Below are positions 1 to 9,270 of a stretch of 64,000 nt of DNA, piece by piece. The stretch is from Oceanococcus sp041619555 (GTDB taxonomy: Bacteria > Pseudomonadota > Gammaproteobacteria > Nevskiales > Oceanococcaceae), in contig JBFKDQ010000010.1 of the NCBI GenBank assembly GCA_041619555.1, forward strand, positions 1 to 64,000, written 5' to 3'. Numbering within the stretch: position 1 is the stretch's first letter; every line of letters starts with the position of its first letter. The position numbers were made by a program, and so were the translations under genes. The notes below the pieces were generated by a model. The model was not told where the DNA came from, searched no databases, and was given only the letters and a program-made list of their open reading frames with translations.

Positions 1-747
1 GGCGATGCGGGCCTGCTCGGTTTCCACCCGCTCCATGTTGCCACCGAGCACCGCACGATGGGTCAGCACCCCTTCCAGGGCGGCATCCAGACGCAGCAAG
101 CCCTCATCGATCGCAGCCGCCCGCTGGGCCGACTTCGGCGCTTCAAGGATGTCCGCCAGATCGTCGAACAGGGCGAACAGATCTCCGCCCGGCCCACTGA
201 GGAAAACCGCATCGCCCGGCAGGCCATCGGGCAGGGTAAATCCTTCGCCGACGGGAATTTCCCGCGCCGTGCTGCCACCGAGATACAGGCTGCCCGAACT
301 GCCAGCCTCAAATGGCGGCACAGAATCGCTTGCGCCGCCAAACAGATAACGCCCCTGACTGTCGCGGGCACTGGCGTAACGCTGCACATCCTCGCCCAGT
401 CCACGCAGCTGTTCGGCCAGCATCGAGACAATTTCGGCGGAATTGGTTTCATTCGCCCCGGACAGCATCAGTTCACGGCCACGGTGCAGTCGATCGGTGA
501 CATTGTCCAGTTCATGCTCGATCAGGGCATAACGCCCTTCCAGGCCTTGCAGATTGCGATCCAGCCGCTCCAGTTGCATCAGCCGGTCATCATTGCGCGT
601 CACCTGACTCATCGCCGCCGGATCATCGGCGGCCTGACGCAGGCTCACGCCACTGGACAAGGCATCCTGCTGCCGCGTCAGCCGGGTCTGGGCGCCGGCC
701 AGGGCATCCAGGGTCTGGCGATACATCATGTTTTGCGTCACGCGCAT
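1..747 (-). CDS. flgL: Flagellar hook-associated protein 3 FlgL (C-terminus cut by window edge)
   Basis: FlgL is the hook-filament junction protein that sits between FlgK and flagellin. The visible 249 codons begin MRVTQNMMYRQTL and carry the N-terminal flagellin-like coiled helix with QQDALSSG and an AADDP motif, as in the FlgL/flagellin D0-D1 region. E. coli FlgL is about 317 residues, so roughly the last fifth lies outside the window. The ATG at 747 was chosen because TAGGAG precedes it by about 8 nt; a later in-frame Met lies 6 codons in. It starts 10 nt after the flgK stop codon and is the last visible gene of the rod/hook operon. No frameshift is seen. Confidence 0.93.
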   Translation of the reverse strand, partial: MRVTQNMMYRQTLDALAGAQTRLTRQQDALSSGVSLRQAADDPAAMSQVTRNDDRLMQLERLDRNLQGLEGRYALIEHELDNVTDRLHRGRELMLSGANETNSAEIVSMLAEQLRGLGEDVQRYASARDSQGRYLFGGASDSVPPFEAGSSGSLYLGGSTAREIPVGEGFTLPDGLPGDAVFLSGPGGDLFALFDDLADILEAPKSAQRAAAIDEGLLRLDAALEGVLTHRAVLGGNMERVETEQARIA

Positions 748-757
748 GATTTCACTC

Positions 758-2104
758 CTAACGCGTTGCGGCGAGCAGGGAATCGAAGACCGTATTGGCG
801 ACGACAATCACCTGTGCGGCGGCCTGATAGGCCTGCTGATAGCGCAGCAGATCGGCCGCTTCCTCATCCAGGTTGACCCCGGACACGCTGTCACGCAGCA
901 ACTGCTGCTGGCTCACCACGGCCGCCTGGGCGGTGGCACTGGCTTCCAGGCGACGCGCCTGCGAACCCACGCTGGCGAGCATCGTGATATTGGCCTCTTG
1001 CGCACTTTGGCCGCCAATCAGCGGCCCCCTGAGCGCATCCACCATAGCCTGTGCATTGCCGTTGCCATCCGCCCCGGCGCCCGGCAAGCTTGCCGCCAGC
1101 GCCGCGGGGTCGTCGATCTGAACATTCAGCCGGGCGCCCGGAGGCACCCGTTCAAACAGCGGGGCGCCGGCCTGTCCATTGGCATCCAGGCCGCTGCCCT
1201 GGACCGTATTGACCGCATCGGTGATGCCCTGCGCCAGGGCGTTGAGTTGCTCGCGCGCCGGCTCCAGCACCTCGGCCCGAAAGCCGAACAGACCTCCGAG
1301 TTCGCCACCGCGGATCTGTTCACTGAGATCGCCGCCGCCAGCGATTTCCACCCGCGTCGCGCCGCTGCCATCACCGGATGGGACCGCACTGAGGCGCCGC
1401 ACGGTGCTGCCGGTCACCAGGGCCTGGCCGTTGCCGGTGAACACATTCACGCTGCTGTCATCCTGCACCACGGTGCGGACATCAATCTGCTGTGCCAGAT
1501 CACTGACCATCTGATCACGCTGATCCAGCAGGGCATTGGCGGGCTGACCGGGCGTTTGCGCGGCGATCTCGTCATTCAGGCGCGCAATCGCATCGGTCAA
1601 CTCATTCACCCGCTGCACCGCATTGCCGGTCCGCACATTGATTTCCACATTGAAATCATCCATCTGCACCTGCTGCTGGGAAAAGCGCATGGCCAGGGCT
1701 TCAGCCCCTCCAAGCACTTCCAGCCGGGTTTCCGGAGCACCGGGGTCGGCCACCCAGCCATCCAGCGCATCGATGAATTCGCGCAGCGGGCGGGCGAGCC
1801 CGGAAGCCTCGGTCGACAGGCTGGCATCCAGCCGCCGCGCCAGTCCCGCTTCCGCATCCAGCGCCGCCTTCTCGGCGGAACTCTCCACCAGCCGTTCGGT
1901 GGCGAATCCATCGCTGATCCGCCGCGTACGCACCACGTCCACGCCCTGCCCGGCGGCAAAGCCGCTGACATGCCGCGCGCTGAATTCGGTGCGCTGACGG
2001 CTATAGCCTTCGGTGCCGGCATTGGCAATGTTCTGGCCGGTCGTTTCCAGCGCGCGCTGGTTCGCTCGCAGCGCCGATGTGCCGATGTTAAACAGAGAGC
2101 TCAT
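758..2104 (-). CDS. flgK: Flagellar hook-associated protein 1 FlgK
   Basis: FlgK is the first junction zone protein at the distal end of the hook. The 448-residue product starts MSSLFNIGTSALRANQRALE, with the family's NIANAGTEGYSRQR motif near residue 27, and ends in the C-terminal helix (DEEAADLLRYQQAYQAAAQV) shared by flagellar axial proteins. It is shorter than the roughly 547 residues of enterobacterial FlgK, the difference lying in the variable central domain. The ATG overlaps the flgJ stop in an ATGA arrangement, which fixes the start and indicates translational coupling. Confidence 0.96.
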   Translation of the reverse strand: MSSLFNIGTSALRANQRALETTGQNIANAGTEGYSRQRTEFSARHVSGFAAGQGVDVVRTRRISDGFATERLVESSAEKAALDAEAGLARRLDASLSTEASGLARPLREFIDALDGWVADPGAPETRLEVLGGAEALAMRFSQQQVQMDDFNVEINVRTGNAVQRVNELTDAIARLNDEIAAQTPGQPANALLDQRDQMVSDLAQQIDVRTVVQDDSSVNVFTGNGQALVTGSTVRRLSAVPSGDGSGATRVEIAGGGDLSEQIRGGELGGLFGFRAEVLEPAREQLNALAQGITDAVNTVQGSGLDANGQAGAPLFERVPPGARLNVQIDDPAALAASLPGAGADGNGNAQAMVDALRGPLIGGQSAQEANITMLASVGSQARRLEASATAQAAVVSQQQLLRDSVSGVNLDEEAADLLRYQQAYQAAAQVIVVANTVFDSLLAATR

Positions 2105-3036
2105 AGGCTGTTCCAGTAGCGCGCCATCGCAGGACTCCGTGAGACTTCAATCACCTTGTTCACATAGTTAGGATCGGTCGCATAGCCTGCTGACTTTAGG
2201 CCTTGGAGAAAATTCTCATCCGAGCCCCCGTGGGCAAGCGCAGATTGATAGCGTGGATTGGCATGCAGGAAACTCACATAATCACGCACGCTTTCCGCGA
2301 AGCTGCCATAGCGACGAAAATCCGCGGCTTCCGCCCGCATCGCCTGGCCATCAAACTCCTCGGTCTGACTGGCCACCGCCGGCCCCTGCCAGCTGCGGTC
2401 CGCCTTGATGCCGAACAGGTTACGTGAGGGCTGGCCGTCGCCATCGCGGGGCAAATGCCGCCCCCAGCCGGTTTCCAGGGCCGCCTGCGCGAGCAGGATA
2501 CGCGGCGAAACCCCGAGGCTCTGGGCGGCCTCCTCGATCAGCGGTTTCACATGGGCCACGAAGTCCTGTGCCCTGCCGAACTGATCCGGTTCGCTGGCGT
2601 GCTGGGCATAGGCGCTGGCCACCGCCTCACGCACCGCCTCCAGACCGCCGGACACCAATGGACGCGCGTCCCGCCGCGCCGCTTCCAGGCTGCTGGCCGA
2701 GGCGGTCGTCCCCGCTGACGCCGGCGCCGGGCCGCCAAGCTGCTCGCTCAGCATCCGGGCCAGGCCCAGGCCCTCGCCCGCAGCAATCTGCTGGCTCAGG
2801 CGATCACGCCACATGGAATTCACCAGATCGGCCTGCGCTTCGGTCTCGCTCGTGCCCTCGCCGGTGATTTTGATCTGCGCCAATAACTGCTTGACGAACA
2901 GGGCCTCGAATTGGCGTGCGGCCTCGCGCAACTGGGCCTGCTTGTCACCCTGCGGCTTGCCACCGTCCGCGGACGTGGCAGCGGCGGCGTCGAGCAGCGC
3001 AAGTGAGCCGCTGCTCGCGCCGGTCAGACCGTGCAT
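2101..3036 (-). CDS. flgJ: Flagellar rod assembly protein / peptidoglycan hydrolase FlgJ
   Basis: FlgJ caps the growing rod and opens the peptidoglycan. The 311-residue protein has two domains. The N-terminal rod-capping domain (about residues 35-100) contains AARQFEALFVKQLLAQI. The C-terminal glucosaminidase domain (about 155-305) contains LLAQAALETGWGRHLP, whose Glu is the expected catalytic acid, plus FGIKADRSW. Many bacteria carry only the first domain; this is the dual-domain gamma/betaproteobacterial form. The start ATG at 3036 lies 2 nt after the flgI stop and the stop overlaps flgK. Confidence 0.95.
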   Translation of the reverse strand: MHGLTGASSGSLALLDAAAATSADGGKPQGDKQAQLREAARQFEALFVKQLLAQIKITGEGTSETEAQADLVNSMWRDRLSQQIAAGEGLGLARMLSEQLGGPAPASAGTTASASSLEAARRDARPLVSGGLEAVREAVASAYAQHASEPDQFGRAQDFVAHVKPLIEEAAQSLGVSPRILLAQAALETGWGRHLPRDGDGQPSRNLFGIKADRSWQGPAVASQTEEFDGQAMRAEAADFRRYGSFAESVRDYVSFLHANPRYQSALAHGGSDENFLQGLKSAGYATDPNYVNKVIEVSRSPAMARYWNSL

Positions 3037-3038
3037 GG

Positions 3039-4142
3039 CTAGATCACCACCAGTTCGGCGCGCAGGGCGCCGGCCTGCTTGAGCGCTTCGAGAATCGCGA
3101 CCAGATCACCGGGCGCTGCGCCCACCTGGTTGACCGCCCGCACGATGGTATCCAGATTGACCCCGGATTCCAGCAGGAACATGCGGCTATTGCCCTGCTC
3201 GACGGTAATTTCCGACTCCGGTGTGGCCACCGTCTGGCCCTGGGCGAATGCATTGGGCTGGCTCACAAGGCTGCCTTCGCGAATCGTGACGGTCAGGGAG
3301 CCATGGGTCACCGCAGCCGGCAGCACCCGTACATGCCGACCGATCACCACCGTCCCGGTGCGTGCATTGACCACCACCCGGGCCGGCGCATCATCGGGCT
3401 CCACCTCGATATTTTCCAGCGCCGACAGGAAGCTGACCTTCTGATCCAGCGCCACCGGCGCCCGCACCGACACGCTGACCGCATCCAGCGCCCGCGCCAG
3501 ACCCGGCCCGAGTTCGCTGTTGATGCTGTTGACGATGCGGCGGGCGGTGGTGAAATCACCCTGATGCAGATTGAGAATCACGTCGCCATCGCTCGCCAAG
3601 GTATTGGGCACCACGCGCTCGACCATCGCACCGTTGGGAATGCGCCCACTGCTGGGAATGTTCACCGAAACCCTGGAGCCATCCCGCCCATCAACGCCGA
3701 AACCGCCGACCACCAGACTGCCTTGCGCGATCGCATAGATCTGGCCGTCCAGCCCCTTGAGCGGGGTCATCAACAGGCTGCCGCCACGCAGGCTGCCGGC
3801 ATTGCCGATCGAGGACACCGTGATATCGAGTTTCTGGCCGGGCTTGGCGAAGGCCGGCAGCTCGGCATGAATCGCCACCGCGGCGACATTCTTGAGCTGC
3901 GGGTTCATGCCCGGCGGGATCGCCACCCCCAGCTGACGCAACATGGTCGCCAGGCTTTGCGTGGTGAACGGGGTTTGCGCGGTCCGGTCGCCGGTGCCAT
4001 CCAGGCCCACAACCAGTCCGTAACCGATCAGCGGATTGCTGCGCACGCCCTGCACCGAGGCCAGATCTTTCAGGCGCTCGGCCTGCGCCGGCAGGACCAG
4101 GAACAGCCCCAGCAGCAGCGTCAGTAGATTCGTTCTGTTCAT
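3039..4142 (-). CDS. flgI: Flagellar P-ring protein FlgI
   Basis: FlgI forms the P ring around the rod in the peptidoglycan layer after Sec export. The product of 367 residues begins with a clear signal peptide (MNRTNLLTLLLGLFLVLPAQA) and the hallmark SVQGVRSNPLIGYGLVVGLDGTGD. The ATG at 4142 is preferred over the upstream extension to 4193 because AAGGAG sits about 8 nt before it and the signal peptide starts there. The 150 nt between flgH and this start hold no recognisable gene, only a GC-rich stretch. DsbC at 42.7 kb could help fold Sec-exported envelope proteins, but that is general inference. Confidence 0.96.
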   Translation of the reverse strand: MNRTNLLTLLLGLFLVLPAQAERLKDLASVQGVRSNPLIGYGLVVGLDGTGDRTAQTPFTTQSLATMLRQLGVAIPPGMNPQLKNVAAVAIHAELPAFAKPGQKLDITVSSIGNAGSLRGGSLLMTPLKGLDGQIYAIAQGSLVVGGFGVDGRDGSRVSVNIPSSGRIPNGAMVERVVPNTLASDGDVILNLHQGDFTTARRIVNSINSELGPGLARALDAVSVSVRAPVALDQKVSFLSALENIEVEPDDAPARVVVNARTGTVVIGRHVRVLPAAVTHGSLTVTIREGSLVSQPNAFAQGQTVATPESEITVEQGNSRMFLLESGVNLDTIVRAVNQVGAAPGDLVAILEALKQAGALRAELVVI

Positions 4143-4292
4143 CTTGGCATCTCCTTGAGCGCCGGTGCTTGCGGCCACAGGGCCGCATGACACAGGTCGC
4201 AGATCCCGCGGGGGACCGGTTGGGCGGCCTGCGGGGCCTGCCCCGGGACCGACATTTGCCGGCCGGTGTGCGCGCTGTGCGTCCGGGTCATC

Positions 4293-4943
4293 TCAGAACG
4301 GCCAGAGCGGCGAGTTGAAGAAACGCGCCAGCCAGCCCATCGCATTGGCCTGAGCCAGTGGCCCCTGGCCGCTGTAGACGATATCGGCCTGGGCAATCCG
4401 GGTCGACAGCACGGTGTTGTCCGGATTGATGTCTTCGGGCCGGACGATGCCGGTCAGGCGCAGGTATTCGGCGCCTTGATTCAGGCGCAGCTTCTTTTCC
4501 CCGGCGACCCGCAGATAGCCATTGGGCAGGCGTTCGGTGACCAGCACCGTGAGCTCGCCATCCAGGCTGTTGCTCTGCGAGCTGTCACCGGTACCGCCAA
4601 AACTGTGCTCGCTGCCGATTTCCGCGTCGGCCTTGAGCGCTTCCACCGTGCCCGGCACGACCGGGATCGTGAAACCGTAGTCGGTGGCCTTGCTGGTGCT
4701 GGTACTGGCCGACTTCTGCGCCTGGGTCCGTTCCTGCAACAGCACGGTCAGGACATCGCCGACCCGCGCCGCCAGGCGGTCTTCGAACCACAACAGCCCA
4801 CCACTGCTGCGGAAAATGGCGCCATCGGCCGGCGCCTCGGCGGCGGCCGCGTAGTCGGGCTCGGCCAGGGGCTGATGCACCGGCCCTGAACTGGCGCAGC
4901 CGATCAGCAGGCCGGGCAGAAGGATGTTCAGCAACGTCTTCAT
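4293..4943 (-). CDS. flgH: Flagellar L-ring lipoprotein FlgH
   Basis: FlgH forms the outer-membrane L ring of the flagellar bushing. The 216-residue product starts with a lipoprotein signal ending in the lipobox LIGC (Cys16), as expected for FlgH. Diagnostic stretches include RVGDVLTVLLQERTQAQKSA, the region where the ring protein begins its structured core, and GYLRVAGEKKLRLNQGAEYL. It lies between flgG and flgI in the standard order. Length is close to the usual 220-230 residues, and no anomaly is seen. Confidence 0.96.
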   Translation of the reverse strand: MKTLLNILLPGLLIGCASSGPVHQPLAEPDYAAAAEAPADGAIFRSSGGLLWFEDRLAARVGDVLTVLLQERTQAQKSASTSTSKATDYGFTIPVVPGTVEALKADAEIGSEHSFGGTGDSSQSNSLDGELTVLVTERLPNGYLRVAGEKKLRLNQGAEYLRLTGIVRPEDINPDNTVLSTRIAQADIVYSGQGPLAQANAMGWLARFFNSPLWPF

Positions 4944-4946
4944 GGC

Positions 4947-5732
4947 CTACAGATTGTTATTGACGTAGGCCAGCATCTGATCGCTGGTGGAAATGGCCTT
5001 GGAATTGAGCTCGTAGGCGCGCTGGGTTTCGATCATGTTGACCAGTTCCTCCACCACATTGACATTGGAGGATTCCAGCGCCCCCTGATTGAGTCGGCCG
5101 AGGCCAGCCAGACCCGGCACGCCGGTCTGCGGCGGACCGCTGGCGCCGGTCTCGACGTACAGATTCTCGCCCTGGGCCTGCAGCCCGGCCGGATTGACGA
5201 AGCTCGCGATCTGCAGGCTGCCGATCACCTGGGGCTCGGCCTGCCCCTGCAACTGCACGCTGACGGTGCCATCACGCGCCACGCTGAGCGATTGCGCATC
5301 GGCCGGCACGCTGATGCCCGGCTGCAGCAGATAGCCGCTGTCGGTGACCATCTGGCCATCCTGACTGAGCTGAAACGCACCATTGCGGGAGTACGCCGTG
5401 GTGCCATCCGGCAGCAGGATCTGGAAGAATCCGCGACCGTTGATCGCCAGGTCCAGCGGGTTGTCCGTCTGCAGCAGATTGCCCTGATTGAAACTGCGCT
5501 CGGTCGCGACGACGCGGACCCCCGTGCCCAGTTCCAGGCCCACCGCCGCCTGGCTCTGCTGCGAGGTCTGGGCGCCGGTCTGGCGCACGTTCTGATACAG
5601 CAGATCCTCGAACGCGGCGCGGCCCTTCTTGAAACCCACCGTGTTGGTATTGGCCAGATTGTTCGAGATCACCGTCATCCGGGTCTGCTGTGCATCCAGG
5701 CCGGTCTTCGCGACCCATAAGGCTGAAGTCAT
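4947..5732 (-). CDS. flgG: Flagellar distal rod protein FlgG
   Basis: FlgG is the main subunit of the distal rod. The 261-residue sequence begins MTSALWVAKTGLDAQQTRM and shows the rod-protein N-terminal motif NNLANTNTVGFKKGRAAFED. The C-terminal segment SSNVNVVEELVNMIETQRAYE is typical. Length matches the E. coli protein (260). It follows flgF by 25 nt with an AGGAGA ribosome-binding site, and is followed after 3 nt by flgH. Confidence 0.97.
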   Translation of the reverse strand: MTSALWVAKTGLDAQQTRMTVISNNLANTNTVGFKKGRAAFEDLLYQNVRQTGAQTSQQSQAAVGLELGTGVRVVATERSFNQGNLLQTDNPLDLAINGRGFFQILLPDGTTAYSRNGAFQLSQDGQMVTDSGYLLQPGISVPADAQSLSVARDGTVSVQLQGQAEPQVIGSLQIASFVNPAGLQAQGENLYVETGASGPPQTGVPGLAGLGRLNQGALESSNVNVVEELVNMIETQRAYELNSKAISTSDQMLAYVNNNL

Positions 5733-5757
5733 GGTCTTCTCTCCTTGCCCGCGTGAA

Positions 5758-6498
5758 CTACGCGAGGTTCATTAGCTGTGCGCTGCGTTGCGCGTTTTCG
5801 TCGGCGGTTTTCATCGCCTTCACCTGCAGCTCGTAGCGACGCTGCAGTTCGATCATCTGCACCAGGGTTTCGGCCAGGTTGACGTTGGAGCCCTCCAGCG
5901 CACCGCTGACCAGCACCTGACCAGGGCTCGGCAGCACCTCGGCCTCGGCCCGCGGCCGGAACAAGCCGTCTGCACCGCGTTCAAGATCAGCTGCGGCAAT
6001 CTGGGCGATATTGAGCCGGTCCAGGACCACGAGCTGATTCGCTCCGCCGCCCTCGGGAATGATGGACAGGCTGCCATCGCCGCCGATCTCCAGTTTGCTG
6101 AACGGTGGCAGCGCCACGGCGCCGCCCTCGCCCAGCACCGGCCGGCCGCTGACGCTGGTCAGCTGCCCCAGACTGTCGACCTGCAGATCGCCGGCCCGGG
6201 TATAGGCGGTCTCGCCGTCATCTCCCAGCACCGCCAGCCAGTGGCCATCGCGCAAGGCAATATCGAGCGCACGGCCGGTATGCATGATGGCGCCGCCTTG
6301 ATCGTCGAAGCCGGCATCGACATCCAGCGCATGCACCCGGCTCGCCAGGCCCGGCCCCTCCACCGGTCGCGACTCGACATTCAGCAGCGCCGCCTTGAAA
6401 CCGACGGTCGAAGCATTGGCGAGGTTGTGACTGACCGCAGCCTGCGCGTCCCAGGCCAGGCTGGCGCCGCTCATCGCAACGTAAAGGGCTCTATCCAC
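5758..6498 (-). CDS. flgF: Flagellar proximal rod protein FlgF
   Basis: FlgF is a proximal rod subunit paralogous to FlgG. The 246-residue protein begins MDRALYVAMSGASLAWDAQ, with SHNLANASTVGFKA near residue 24 and ends with the axial-protein helix ETLVQMIELQRRYELQVKAM. It is a few residues shorter than FlgG, as usual. The position between flgE and flgG and the GlySerAsnValAsn stretch before the final helix separate it from FlgG. Confidence 0.95.
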   Translation of the reverse strand: MDRALYVAMSGASLAWDAQAAVSHNLANASTVGFKAALLNVESRPVEGPGLASRVHALDVDAGFDDQGGAIMHTGRALDIALRDGHWLAVLGDDGETAYTRAGDLQVDSLGQLTSVSGRPVLGEGGAVALPPFSKLEIGGDGSLSIIPEGGGANQLVVLDRLNIAQIAAADLERGADGLFRPRAEAEVLPSPGQVLVSGALEGSNVNLAETLVQMIELQRRYELQVKAMKTADENAQRSAQLMNLA

Positions 6499-6519
6499 GA
6501 TCCTTCTCCTGTTTCAGGC

Positions 6520-7740
6520 CTAACGGATATTCAGGGCGGCCTGGGTGACCTGATCCTGGGTCGTGATCATCTGCGCGTTGGCCTGGAAATTTCTCTGCGC
6601 GGTGATCATCTGCACCAGTTGCGCGGTCAGATCGACATTGGAGGATTCCAGCGCGCTGCCCTGGATGACCCCCATGCCGCCGGAACCGGCCGCCCCCCGT
6701 TGCGCCAGACCGGAATCAAAGGTTTCGATCCAGCTCGTCTCGCCCTCGAGCTTCAGGCCCTCGGGATTGGTGAAACGGGTCAGCGCGAGCTGGCTCACCG
6801 GGGTCGTCTGCCCGTTGCTGAAACGGGCCTGGATAATGCCCTCGGCATTCACCTCGACATCCACCAGGCGGCCGGCGGCGAAGCCGTCCTGCAGCAGGCT
6901 GTTGACCGAGAAGTAGTCGCCGAACTGGGTCAGCTTGGCCAGATCCAGACCGATACTCAGATCCTCGGCGCCATTGCCGGCGGGAATCGCAGGCAGGGCC
7001 AGTTGACCGTCGACGGGGCTGGTGAGGCTGCCACCGGCATCGAAGTTCAAAGTACCGACCGCTGCCGGCAAGGACGTGCCATCAAAGGCGGCGTGGACCT
7101 GCCATTCGCCCGGATTGGCGGTCTTCACGTAGTAGGTGCTCAGGGTATGCGCCGCGCCAAGGGAGTCGAACACGGAAACCGCGGTGGACTGATTGAAGCT
7201 GCTGGCATCGCCCGGATCGAAGGCGGCGGTCGCCGGCACCGCCGCATTGGCGGGCAGATTCAGCAGCAACTCCACCTTGCTGCTGGCGCGCGGTGCGCTG
7301 TCGCTCGACAGCAGCTGGATATCCTGCAGTCCACCGGTATTGAAACCACCGCCTGCGATCGGGGCGAAACCCTGCAGGCGCAGGCCCTGGGCATTGACCA
7401 TGTAGCCGTCTCGATCGAGCGAAAAAGCACCGTTACGGGTATAGGAGATCGCTCCCTGGTTGGACAGGGTGAAGAATCCGTCCCCGCTCAGGGCCAGATC
7501 CAGGCCATTGTCGGTAAACTCCAGATTGCCCTGCCTGAACTGCTGCTGCACATCGGCCAGCCGCGCGCCGCCGCCGATGTCTTCGCGAAACAGGGTCAGG
7601 CCGTTGGCGGCGACCACGTCGGCGAACATCGCCCGCGACTCCTTGAAGCCGGTGGTGTTGGCATTGGCAATGTTGTTGGCAGTGACGGACAGATCAGCGG
7701 CTGCTGCATTCAGTCCGCTCAGTGCGGTGCGAAAAGTCAT
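6520..7740 (-). CDS. flgE: Flagellar hook protein FlgE
   Basis: FlgE polymerises to form the hook. The 406-residue product has the rod/hook N-terminus (TFRTALSGLNAAAADLSVTA, ANNIANANTTGFKESRAMFAD) and the C-terminus LTAQLVQMITAQRNFQANAQ. The length is close to the 402 residues of E. coli FlgE, with a typical Flg_bbr_C ending. An AGGAG ribosome-binding site precedes the ATG. It lies 19 nt after flgD, whose product caps the growing hook. Confidence 0.97.
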   Translation of the reverse strand: MTFRTALSGLNAAAADLSVTANNIANANTTGFKESRAMFADVVAANGLTLFREDIGGGARLADVQQQFRQGNLEFTDNGLDLALSGDGFFTLSNQGAISYTRNGAFSLDRDGYMVNAQGLRLQGFAPIAGGGFNTGGLQDIQLLSSDSAPRASSKVELLLNLPANAAVPATAAFDPGDASSFNQSTAVSVFDSLGAAHTLSTYYVKTANPGEWQVHAAFDGTSLPAAVGTLNFDAGGSLTSPVDGQLALPAIPAGNGAEDLSIGLDLAKLTQFGDYFSVNSLLQDGFAAGRLVDVEVNAEGIIQARFSNGQTTPVSQLALTRFTNPEGLKLEGETSWIETFDSGLAQRGAAGSGGMGVIQGSALESSNVDLTAQLVQMITAQRNFQANAQMITTQDQVTQAALNIR

Positions 7741-7759
7741 GCTGTGCTCCTGGATAGGT

Positions 7760-8428
7760 TTAGATTTCGTTGGCGGTGATTTCCCGCACGCTGCTCAGCG
7801 CCTGCGGAGCGAGTCCACGGACGTTCAGTTCGACCCCACCGCTGCCACCGAAGGCAATGCCTTCGATCCTGGCTGCGATCAAGGTGGGCAGTTCGGCCTG
7901 CTGGCCGCCCTGCCGGGTATAGGCCCGCAGCGTGTAGCTGCCGGCCGGCGCCAGGGCGCCGCGTTCGTCACGACCATCCCAGGCAAAGCGATTCACGCCG
8001 ATCCCGCCAGCCTCGATGCCGAGCTGCCGAATGGTCTGCCCGCTGGCGTCGATCACCTCGACGGTGACCCCGCCAGGATGCGCCCCGTAGACCGCAGCGT
8101 TCACCTGTTCGCCGGCTTCGGCGGTCTGCAGCTGCGGTCCGGGAAACAGGCCCTCGCGACCGATCAGCTGGGCGGCGCCGATGGCCTGATCGCCGCCCAG
8201 CGCCGAAGCCAGAGATTCGAACCGGGCATTGAGTTCCTGCAAACCACTGACCGATGAGAACTGCGCCATCTGACCGAGGAAGTCGCCGTTTTCCATCGGC
8301 TTGAAAGGATCCTGATTCTTGAACTGGGCCACCATCAAGGCGAGGAAGTCCTCCTGCCCGAGTTCCGAACCGGTGGCCGTTGTCGCGGCGGCCGTGCCGA
8401 GCCCGCCCCCGATGCTTTCGATCTTCAT
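7760..8428 (-). CDS. flgD: Flagellar hook assembly (capping) protein FlgD
   Basis: FlgD is the scaffold cap that directs FlgE polymerisation. The 222-residue protein shows the signature ELGQEDFLALMVAQFKNQDP, followed by MENGDFLGQMAQFSSVSGLQ. A C-terminal FlgD Ig/tudor-like domain follows, with NRFAWDGRDERGALAPAGSY. The start lies 2 nt after the flgC stop. Length is normal for the family (about 220-230). Confidence 0.96.
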   Translation of the reverse strand: MKIESIGGGLGTAAATTATGSELGQEDFLALMVAQFKNQDPFKPMENGDFLGQMAQFSSVSGLQELNARFESLASALGGDQAIGAAQLIGREGLFPGPQLQTAEAGEQVNAAVYGAHPGGVTVEVIDASGQTIRQLGIEAGGIGVNRFAWDGRDERGALAPAGSYTLRAYTRQGGQQAELPTLIAARIEGIAFGGSGGVELNVRGLAPQALSSVREITANEI

Positions 8429-8430
8429 AT

Positions 8431-8829
8431 TCAGCGTCCCATGTTGATCGTGCGGAGCATCAAGGACTTGGCCGTATTGACCACCTCCACATTGCTCTGA
8501 TACGAACGTGCGGCTGAGATCATGTTCGCCATTTCCTCCACCGCATTGACGTTGGGGGCGTAGACATAACCCTGCGCATCGGCCAGCGGATGCCCCGGTT
8601 GATAACGCTTTTCCGCTGGCACCTCGGATTCTTTGACCTCGAGCACCTGCACGCCGCCACCCTGGGCCTGGCTTTCGGCCTTGAAGAGCGGCGATTTCGC
8701 CTTGTAAACCTCATCCTCCCGGCCGGCGACCACATCGGCATTGGCCAGATTGCTGCTGACGCTGTTCAGGCGCACGGACTGGGCGAGCATGCCCGAACCG
8801 GCGATGTGAAAAATTCCAAATCCAGGCAT
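8431..8829 (-). CDS. flgC: Flagellar proximal rod protein FlgC
   Basis: FlgC is a proximal rod subunit. The 132-residue protein starts MPGFGIFHIAGSGMLAQSVR, followed by the rod motif SNLANADVVAG and ends in SYQSNVEVVNTAKSLMLRTI. The ATG at 8829 was chosen over a longer reading that extends to 9048, because AGGAG lies upstream and the extension overlaps flgB in another frame. The length equals that of E. coli FlgC (134). Confidence 0.96.
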   Translation of the reverse strand: MPGFGIFHIAGSGMLAQSVRLNSVSSNLANADVVAGREDEVYKAKSPLFKAESQAQGGGVQVLEVKESEVPAEKRYQPGHPLADAQGYVYAPNVNAVEEMANMISAARSYQSNVEVVNTAKSLMLRTINMGR

Positions 8830-8845
8830 GACAGATTCTCCTGTT

Positions 8846-9235
8846 CTACTGGCCGGTGATCGCGGTGAGCAGGCCCCTGACGCGGCCGTCGACAAAGCGC
8901 AGGGTGGCTTCGTAACGCAGCGAGGCCTCGGCGAAGCGCGCCTGTTCCAGCGGCGTATCCACGGTATTGCCATCTGCCGAGGGTTGGGCGGGCACCTGCC
9001 ACAGACGTGGCGAACCCAGATCGAATTGACCGCGCTGATGCAGCGCACTGGTGGTCCGCAAAGTCGGCGCCTTGACCTGGGCGCCGTTCAGGACGGCACG
9101 AAAATCGATGTCCCGCGCCTTGTAGCCGGGGGTATCTGCATTGGCCAGATTGCTGGACAGCACACCGAGTCGCTCGCCGTGCACCTTGAGTGCCGGGGCA
9201 AGATTGCCGTAGATGAGATCCGTGGTGAAGGCCAT
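8846..9235 (-). CDS. flgB: Flagellar proximal rod protein FlgB
   Basis: FlgB is the first gene of the rod/hook operon and encodes a proximal rod subunit. The 129-residue product contains VLSSNLANADTPGYKARDID near residue 26 and a C-terminal helix SLRYEATLRFVDGRVRGLL. Length is a little under E. coli FlgB (138). A sigma-54-type promoter lies at 9271-9285, so transcription of the flgBCDEFGHIJKL run probably begins around 9259, some 24 nt before the start codon. Confidence 0.95.
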   Translation of the reverse strand: MAFTTDLIYGNLAPALKVHGERLGVLSSNLANADTPGYKARDIDFRAVLNGAQVKAPTLRTTSALHQRGQFDLGSPRLWQVPAQPSADGNTVDTPLEQARFAEASLRYEATLRFVDGRVRGLLTAITGQ

Positions 9236-9270
9236 ACGCCTGGCTCCTGCTGTGACTTAATTCCAGCAAG

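Noticed and set aside
5788..7779. A 663-codon plus-strand open frame over flgF and flgE
   Set aside because: Antisense shadow of conserved flagellar genes; no recognisable motif in the translation.
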